NCBI GenBank assembly: GCA_902800185.1 | Contig: CADCDK010000019.1 | Location: 1 to 46,267, forward strand | Length of the DNA: 46,267 nt | Source: an uncultured Prevotellaceae bacterium | GTDB lineage: Bacteria > Bacteroidota > Bacteroidia > Bacteroidales > Bacteroidaceae | Reading direction: 5' to 3' | In this document: one piece after another, positions 1 through 7,800 of the stretch | How the letters are laid out: the number at the start of each line of letters is the position of its first letter | Position numbering within the stretch: the first letter of the stretch is position 1 | Notes under the pieces: model-generated | What the model saw: the letters and a program-made list of their open reading frames with translations, nothing else | What the model was told of the DNA's origin: nothing | Database searches by the model: none | Made by a program: the position numbers and the translations under genes

Positions 1-456
1 GGCCTGACAAGCAACAACATCTCACTGCCCGTGCAGTATATGAGCGACGTGGAAGGCGGTAAGGACCTGACAGGATTCGGAATTGACTGGGATACGTGGA
101 AAATGAGAATAGACTACGCAGCACAGTTAGACGAAGCCCTCAAGAAGATTGAAGAAAAGCCCTTCTTCTTCGGCATCGGGAAATTCATCACCAGCCTGAC
201 CGTGAGTGCAGCAAATAACGTTGCCAAGGAGAAGATGAAGATGGATGGCAACCAGTACAAGTGGGTGACGGTCAATTCCGACAAGCTGATGGAGCATCTC
301 GCCACCACCAAAGACGGCAAGTTCGGCCACGTACGCTTCAACAAGAACGGCTCGATGGAGATCATCACCAAGGATTTCGACAAGGACGCCTTTGAAATGC
401 AGGTACGCATGGTGCAGCCCCTGAACCCGGAGATGCCGAAGCAGGCAAAGAAATAG
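1..456 (+). CDS. C-terminal part of an unrecognised protein (5' end outside window)
   Basis: The frame is open from base 1 (GLTSNNISLPVQYMSD...) to the TAG at 454-456, so the window starts inside the gene and at least 151 residues are present. I do not recognise the family. The visible part is soluble-looking, Lys-rich, with a mixed helix/strand pattern (a helix around LDEALKKIEEK, strands near the end) and no membrane segment. It ends in a Lys-rich tail (MPKQAKK). A GTG at 31 could serve as a start, but the open frame upstream with the same composition argues for a truncated larger gene. A strong intrinsic terminator follows 27 bp after the stop, so this is the last gene of its transcript. 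Confidence 0.6.
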   Translation, partial: GLTSNNISLPVQYMSDVEGGKDLTGFGIDWDTWKMRIDYAAQLDEALKKIEEKPFFFGIGKFITSLTVSAANNVAKEKMKMDGNQYKWVTVNSDKLMEHLATTKDGKFGHVRFNKNGSMEIITKDFDKDAFEMQVRMVQPLNPEMPKQAKK

Positions 457-482
457 CAAACAGGATCTGACAGAGAGAAAAG

Positions 483-515
483 AATCCGGAAGTTTTGTGC
501 TTCCGGATTTTTTTT
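483..515 (+). terminator. Rho-independent terminator after the first gene
   Basis: A perfect 10-bp stem (AATCCGGAAG at 483-492 with CTTCCGGATT at 500-509) has a 7-base loop and runs into eight T residues at 508-515. It lies 27 bp past the stop codon of the upstream gene. Confidence 0.92.
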
Positions 516-526
516 CGTACTTTTGC
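495..526 (+). promoter_or_regulatory. Bacteroidetes-type promoter for the clostripain-like gene
   Basis: TACTTTTGC at 518-526 matches the -7 consensus TAnnTTTGC. A TTG at 495-497 lies 20 bp upstream, as expected for the -33 element. That TTG lies in the loop of the preceding terminator, so terminator and promoter overlap. The start codon is 74 bp downstream. Confidence 0.7.
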
Positions 527-599
527 AGCGAACTGACCTCCTTACACAGAAGGCAGTCTTCAACCAGACAGAAGAATAACAGAAAAAACAGAACCAACA

Positions 600-1832
600 A
601 TGAAGAAACTAATGATGATGCTCTGCACACTGGCGGCCATGACGGCCTGCAGCAGCGACGACAGCGGCGACGACAGCAGCGGCGACCGCCAGGCAGTGAT
701 GACCGAAGGCCGCACGGTGCTGGTATATATGGCTGCTGAGAACAGCCTTTCGCCCCAAGTGCCCCACAGCCTGCAGCAGCTGAAAACCGGCTCGCGCCTC
801 ATAGGCAGCGGCAACACCCTGCTGGTCTACGTAGACCGCAGCGAGCCCCAGGAACTGCCGTGGATGGCACGCATCAGCGACGGGCAGGTCGTCGACTCGG
901 TGTCGATAGCCGATATGGGCATCAGCCAGAAGAATGAGTATGCCAGCGACCCCCAGGTGATGGAGCAGGTGATGCGCTACGCCTTCGGCCACTATCCCGC
1001 CAGGGGCGACTACGGGCTGGTGCTCTGGGGACACAGTACGGGATGGCTCATGGCCGCCGACACCTTGGCCGTGACCCGTGCCTATGGCGTTGACAACGGA
1101 CTCAACGACCGCAGCAGTGGAGGGAAGTGGATGAACCTGCCCACCCTGGCCCGCGTGCTCGGCCGGCTGCCACATCTGAAGTTCATCCTGGCCGACTGCT
1201 GCAACTTCATGTGCTTGGAGTCGCTCTACGAGCTGCGCTTGGTGGCCGACTATGTCATAGGTTCGCCAGCCGAGATTCCCAGTGTGGGGGCGCCCTACCA
1301 GACGGTGGTGCCTGCCATGTTCAGCGCTGCCGACGACTTCTACCGCGGCGTGGCCGACACCTACTATGCCCAGCTGGTGTCAGGATACACAGTGCCGCTG
1401 TCGGTGGTCAAGACCAGCGAGATGACGGGCGTAGCACAGGCTACACGCAACGTGCTGCGTGCCATGAACGTGAGCTTCGGCGGCCAATATGCCGACATGA
1501 CGGGGGTGATACATTATTATAATGAGGGTTCCGTATTCTCTGCCGACAATAATATCTTTTATGATGCGGGCGACTTCGTGAAGAAGTTCGCAACGGCAGC
1601 AGACTACCAAATGTGGCGCCAGGCCCTGGAGCGTGCCGTGATTTACAAGAAATTTGCTGCACGCTGGAATACAGACAGGCATTGGACGGGCTTCTATGCC
1701 GACTTCACCGCCACAGAGGAGCGCGAACACGGCGTGTCGCTGTTTGTGCCGCAAGACCCGTCGAAGGGCAATTATACTATCTACAACTCGAACGTCAAGA
1801 AGCTGACGTGGTATGCTGCCGTTTGGCAGTAG
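600..1832 (+). CDS. Clostripain-family (peptidase C11) lipoprotein
   Basis: The 410-residue protein is a predicted cysteine peptidase of clan CD, exported and lipid-anchored. A lipoprotein signal ends at Cys17 (LAAMTAC), followed by an acidic Ser/Asp linker (residues 18-30). The C11 fold is recognisable by LVYMAAENSL near residue 41, the catalytic His in LWGHSTGW (His145), and the D-x-C motif in LADCCNF (Asp199, likely nucleophile Cys201). The family's conserved stretch ESLYELRLVADYVIGSPAEIP follows. Clostripain-type enzymes cleave after basic residues; substrate and any self-processing here are unknown. The ATG at 600 gives a proper signal peptide. The gene stands alone on the plus strand and its stop is only 7 bp from the convergent stop of the 2,933-residue protein gene. 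Confidence 0.85.
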   Translation: MKKLMMMLCTLAAMTACSSDDSGDDSSGDRQAVMTEGRTVLVYMAAENSLSPQVPHSLQQLKTGSRLIGSGNTLLVYVDRSEPQELPWMARISDGQVVDSVSIADMGISQKNEYASDPQVMEQVMRYAFGHYPARGDYGLVLWGHSTGWLMAADTLAVTRAYGVDNGLNDRSSGGKWMNLPTLARVLGRLPHLKFILADCCNFMCLESLYELRLVADYVIGSPAEIPSVGAPYQTVVPAMFSAADDFYRGVADTYYAQLVSGYTVPLSVVKTSEMTGVAQATRNVLRAMNVSFGGQYADMTGVIHYYNEGSVFSADNNIFYDAGDFVKKFATAADYQMWRQALERAVIYKKFAARWNTDRHWTGFYADFTATEEREHGVSLFVPQDPSKGNYTIYNSNVKKLTWYAAVWQ

Positions 1833-1839
1833 CTAACCC

Positions 1840-4800
1840 CTACTCTGCCCGTTTTCCGATATTCACCTTGGCATCGCCAGTGACTTCGGCATTGTTGCCG
1901 CCGCCGTAGATGTTGTTGCGGATATCGACGCCAAGGACGGTGTATTTCTTGAAATAGGACGTGCCCTCCTCGGCAGTTCCCGATGCGGCGACATACTCGC
2001 TGCCGCTCATCTTGTAGCAGTTGGCAGGCAGCGTGTCACCGGCCTTGACGGAGATGGCGAGATAGACGTCGTCGCCGGTCAGCGTGCCGATGTTGACAGT
2101 GGTGTTACCCATGACTTTGGCGGCATTGCCCCCACCGAAGACATTGTAGATAGAGCCCATCTTACCCTTGACATGTGAAGGCAGGATGACTTCGTGGCCG
2201 GCAATGGTCATCGTGGCGCCGGGATAGTCGGAATAGTATTTGGTGACGGCTTCCTCGGTGTAGGACTTGTTTTGCGCCTCGCTCTCGGCGTCGGCCACCT
2301 CGTTGATACTGACAGTGGGGCTACCCACCATCAAGGCGCCTTCACCGTAGCCGCCGCCGAAGATGGAGCCAATGCTGGTGAACGACTTGACATTGACCTC
2401 AGGATCCTTGGAGCGACTGGTGCCCGTGGTCTTCGGTGTGCCGTCGTCATCATAGCCATAGACGGAGTAGGCGGCGAGGTTGCCACCGCCATAGAGTTCG
2501 CCGATAATGATAGGCCTGCAGCCCACCTCCTCGATGTTCACCTTGATAGCGCCGCTGATAGTACCGCTGATGTTGTTGCCACCGAAGACGCGGTTGAAGG
2601 TGCCATTGGTGATGGTCAGCGTGACGTCGTCGTGAATATCAGCCTCCTGAGCACCGCCATAGACCTCATTCAGTCCGGGGATACACGCCATAAGCAACTT
2701 CGCCTCAGCATCCATAGGCGCGCTCTTACCGCCACCATAAGCCTCATCGACGTGGAATTCGCAAACAGGCTGACCATTGTTTTGCATCTCTTCGAGCATG
2801 GTCAGTGCCGACTTGCGGACATTACCCTTGGTATTAGAGCCACCGAAGACGCGGTGGATGGTGCCGCCCTTGATGTTGACGGCAGCTTCGCCCGTGCCAT
2901 AGCGATAAGGTGCGAAGGCATCGCCGTCGACGCGCGCCTCCTTTGTGGCAAATTCGGCATTGTTCTCTACGAGATGGTAATCTTTATAGCCAACGTTAGC
3001 ACCCGGGTTGGGATCGCCATTAGGCAGCTTGTCGAAGCCATTGCCGCCGCCGAAGAGTTCAAAGATTTCGTATGTGCCATTGATTTCCACATCGGTAGCA
3101 GGTGTAGAAGCAGCGTTGCCTCCACCGTACACCTGACGCACGCTGGTCAGTCCGCAGCCATCGATGATGACCTTGGTTGAAGCCGTGGAGAGATTAGTGG
3201 GTTCATAAGCTGCCAGATTACCACCGCCATAAACCGCTTCGACATCAAAGGTTTCGGTGCCTTTTGAGGGTTTCGAGACGATGTTGGTCTTGTCAGCATT
3301 CTGCGTAGCATAGACATGCACCGTGACGGTGCCTTTCGGCGAACCGTTCATATCGTTGCAGCCGAATATCTGGCTTACGACAGCCCCCTTGGCATCGTCG
3401 TCGTCAGCAACAGTCTTATTCAGGTGGACCTCCACGTCACCTCCCGTCGTTCCGGCTTCGCTGATAGGAATCTTGTCGGCTTCAGCCGTACCGTCAGGAT
3501 AAGTGATGTTATCGACGCTACCCTTTCCGCCACCGAAGACACTGCCAAAGTAGTAATACTTTGTAGCATCTTCCGGGTCAACGATTTTCGTACCCACAGT
3601 GCCGCCGTTGATATTGACCGTCGCATTCTTGGCCACGGCGCCGATCTCGCCGCCGCCATAGATGCTGCTCTTGACAGTACCACCAGTCATGTTCAGTGTA
3701 GTCTGCTTACACTTACCCAACTTTGGCCACAAGGTCAGCAATGTTTTATTATCCAATGCGTAGAGTCGGCCCATACCACCCGTAAACACATTACCGCCCT
3801 TGGTATATTGCAGATGGTTCTGGTAGTCGAAGGTGGTGTTTGGTATTGCAGCCTTCTGTTCTGGAGTCGGATTGTAGATGTATTCATAGTCGTTACCAAT
3901 GGTACCGCCACTGATATTGATTACGATGTATCCACGACCCTTATCATAGTAAGTCGAAGCAGGCTCTGTGCTTGGATCCGGATAAGAGCCGTCGTACTTG
4001 TCGTTTGGACGCAAGATACCGTAGGGCTTTATCGTTTCCCCTCCTTCTTCAATCTCTTCATCCACCAGATAGAGACCATAGCCTACCGACCCCATACGCC
4101 CGCCGCCATAGACGGAGCCGAGTATCTTGCCGCCCTTGATGTTCATTTCGATAGAGCCACCGATATTACCCGCTGTCAGCGCCTCACCACCGAATCCACG
4201 TCCGCCTCCGAACACGTTGCCATCAACGTATGAGGTACCTGCTGTGCCAATGGTCGGGCCGTCTTCGTTAGTCTTACCGATGTTGACTATTGCATTCTGG
4301 AACACGTGACCATCCTCACCACCGCCAAAGATGGAGCCATAGACTCTGCCACCCTCGATATCGACAAAAGTACGGTCTACATTCGTTTCTTTGTTGAAGA
4401 AGATGCGCTGGTCGCCCTTACCGGCACCGAAGATATAACCCGTATTCGGATGTGCTACGATTTGAGCGACGGTACGTGGCACACCGACGGTACCACCGGT
4501 CATCTTGATGGTAGCAGAGCCCTTCACATTCGTAGCCTCACAACCGCCATAGACGTTCGTTATGACATGTCCTCCGGTGATATTGACCGTGGTGTTGCCC
4601 TCGACGCTGCCTGCGGTGCTGAGATATTTGCTGATGCCTTCGGCTGAATCGAAATAAGGGACGCTGCCCGAACCGCCACCAAACACATTACCATAATAGG
4701 TATGACCGTCGGAAGCCTCCAATCTGCCGCCATCTGTTGATTTACCATTAGGATACTTATCCAAGTCGCCCGTTGCATTAGCAAACGGATCGTATGGTGC

Positions 4801-7800
4801 AAATGGCGATTTAAAGGGCCAGCTGGCGCAATCCATACTTTCTGTTACGCTTCCTGTTGGGGTATAGTCATCAGCCCATACAGCATCGGAAAATGGCTCC
4901 GTAGCATTTTTACCACAGCCAATCTGTCCGCCGGAAATGTTGACTTCGGTATCACCCAGCACGTGTCCACTCTCGCTGCCACCGTATGCAGAACCTGTCA
5001 GGAAGGCTGTACCGCTGATGTTTAATATGGTCTTGTTAAAGAATGCACATGTCTCCATATTAGGATATTGGTCGGGGTCATGCATCTCACCACGACCGGC
5101 TCCAAACACATGTCCGTAGTCATCAGGACCGCCCTTGCCATATCCACCCATCTTGGCTCCTGCAACACCAATCTGACCACCACTGACAGTAACGGTACAA
5201 GTACCAGTCTCTTCTGCGCAAGAGATAGGTTTGCCATTAGCGTCAAAGGTATATGTGCCCACAGAGCCCATAGCGCCACCGCCATAGACATTGTGTACTA
5301 CATGACCACCATCTATCAGCACTGTCGTATTGCCACGCACAATACCAGCATTAAAGTCGAAGTATGTCTTACTATCAGTTCCTGTATAAGTATCCGTACC
5401 GCAGCCAGAACCATAGACATTACCACGATTAGGAAAGCGAGCACCTGAGTAAGAAATATCATCAGAATCATCATCTGGTGTACCACCGTCGTCGACAATT
5501 GCTGATCCTTCAGCAATACCAATAGTACCGCTATGCACTGTCACCGATGCATTATGGAAGTTATGTCCATTCTCACCACCACCATAGACAGAGCCCTTAA
5601 TGGAAGGACCTGTTTCTGAACCTGGAGTACCAATAGTCACATCCGTATCATACACCCAAGCCATCTTATCAACATTCGCATTCGTTTCAGGATTGCCCTC
5701 CAAACCACGTGATGAACCGAACACCATACCATTTTCTTTTCCGGTGCTTCCAATGGTACCACCCGTGATAGAAACAGTACACTTACCTTTATTATCAGTA
5801 GTAGTCCAACCAGTTGGAAATCCTGTCGTCGCATCGTATGAGAACGTGCCCACAGAACCGTAAGCACCGCCACCATAGACATTATGCAGAATGGTAGGCG
5901 AGCCACTGATGTTGATAGTGGTACTGCCCTTCACCAGTCCTGCATTGACATCATCAGCCTTACCCTTACCGCCGCCAAAGACGTTGCCATACTCGGCACC
6001 GCCTAGTACGGTGGTACCAATCGTGGTGCCAATCGTACCACCAGTGACTTCAACTTCTGTATTGCCATCAACACCTGATTCCTCTCCACCACCATAGGCA
6101 CTGTGCCTAACGGTAGTTGTACCCTCTATTTTCAAAGTTACCTTACCTTTAACGGTACCAAGGTTTTCAAGTGATTCTTCGGTATAGAAGTATTTTTTTC
6201 CATCATACTCAAAAGTTGGGTTACCAGTATCAACATCATCAGGAATTACAACACCCGATGGAATAACCACATTGGTAGTTTTATTCTTGTAACACCATGT
6301 ATATGTCTCGTGAGTGCTTTTCGGATCCGGATCAGGTGTAGGAGTAATAATACCTGTATATACATTAAGAGTAGGTTCGGTCTTATTTTTATTATAGATG
6401 GTTACTTCCGGGACACTGGCAGAGTAGCCTGCACCAAAGGCAGAACCCAAAACTTCTGTGTCGGTAAGCGTTGATTCGACATCGCCTATAACACCACCCA
6501 AGTTACCTCCACCATAAAAGCTCGTGAGTACTTTACAATTAGTAAGATTATTAGTAATTGGACCTGTATTGGTAGCTGAGAACTGAGCGGAATACATATA
6601 AGTACGGAATATGGCTTTCTTGTTGTCAGTACCTGTTGATGTGTTGACAATCTCCATCTCATAGTTGCCTTTATAGCCTGTTGCTTTGTTCCGATACTGA
6701 CCCGGCGTGTAATTATTCAGTTTTCCGTTACCATGATTGTTAGTATTAGCAGTAGCGTCCCAGCTATAAGTACCATCAGTGACATCACTAACCGTTGCGT
6801 CCGATGAATCATACTGCACATAGCTGGTTCCTCCATTACCACCACCATAGTAAACACCAAAGGTTGTACCTGTAGCATTGGTAGTGACAGTCTTACCAGA
6901 CGCCATGTTGCCAAACTTAGGACCGCCACAATATTTGGTTATTTTGCTATTGTCAACTGTGACGTCGATTTTACCTGTAACCAATTTATCAGCAAGTGTG
7001 CTACCCCCATAGAACTCCTCGATGACGGAATGATTAATTTTGAAATAAACATCACCGTTGATACCTTCTTTAGCTGCTGCAGCCACCTGCTTAAAATTAC
7101 CACCGTCTATATAACAGTGGGGATTGTCTGTATTTGGTGTAATACCATTATTAAAGTTTCCTGTCAGATAAAGGTTATCGATTCTTCCTCCGAGGACATT
7201 AACGGCACAATGGCGGGTAGGATACTTAGCACCAGAGTTAACATGGGCTCCAGGTGAGAATGAAGGCATGTAAACATTACCACCTAAAATGACATAGTCA
7301 ATATGGTCTTCTGCAGTAGTTTTTGCTTTGGTACCTTTACAATATTGATCGTAAATGCCTCCATTAAGAATGAGAGGAGCATCTTTTGTACGATTTGCAT
7401 TTCCGAACTCAAACTGTCCAAAATGTATTAAAGATGTCTCAGTTACCTCAAAATGACCTAATGGTAGATAGCAGCCCAATGAATAGTATTGTGTAGAGGC
7501 ATCCTCCTTCATGGCCATACCCATTTCAATAACAGGCAGGAAATCGAAACGTATAGGACAGATATTATATCGATTTGTTCCTTTACCTAATTGCCACACG
7601 AGACAATAGTCTGGCTCCATGTCTAAATCGAAGTCCGCACTGATAATAGTGCATCCATTGGCCGCGGTTCCTACATTATTACCATCTGTACGGTACTGGT
7701 GATTACCCACTAAAACAATAGCTTTCTCATATACGTTCCCTTTAGGCAATACGCTTGCGATGGTTCCTGTCTGTACATCCTTTCCATTTCCAAGGGTTAC

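Noticed and set aside
2194-4233. Long plus-strand open frames (328 and 305 codons) opposite the 2,933-residue gene
   Set aside because: They lie antisense to a repetitive Gly-rich coding region, which leaves few stops on the other strand. They have no signal, motifs or start context of their own.
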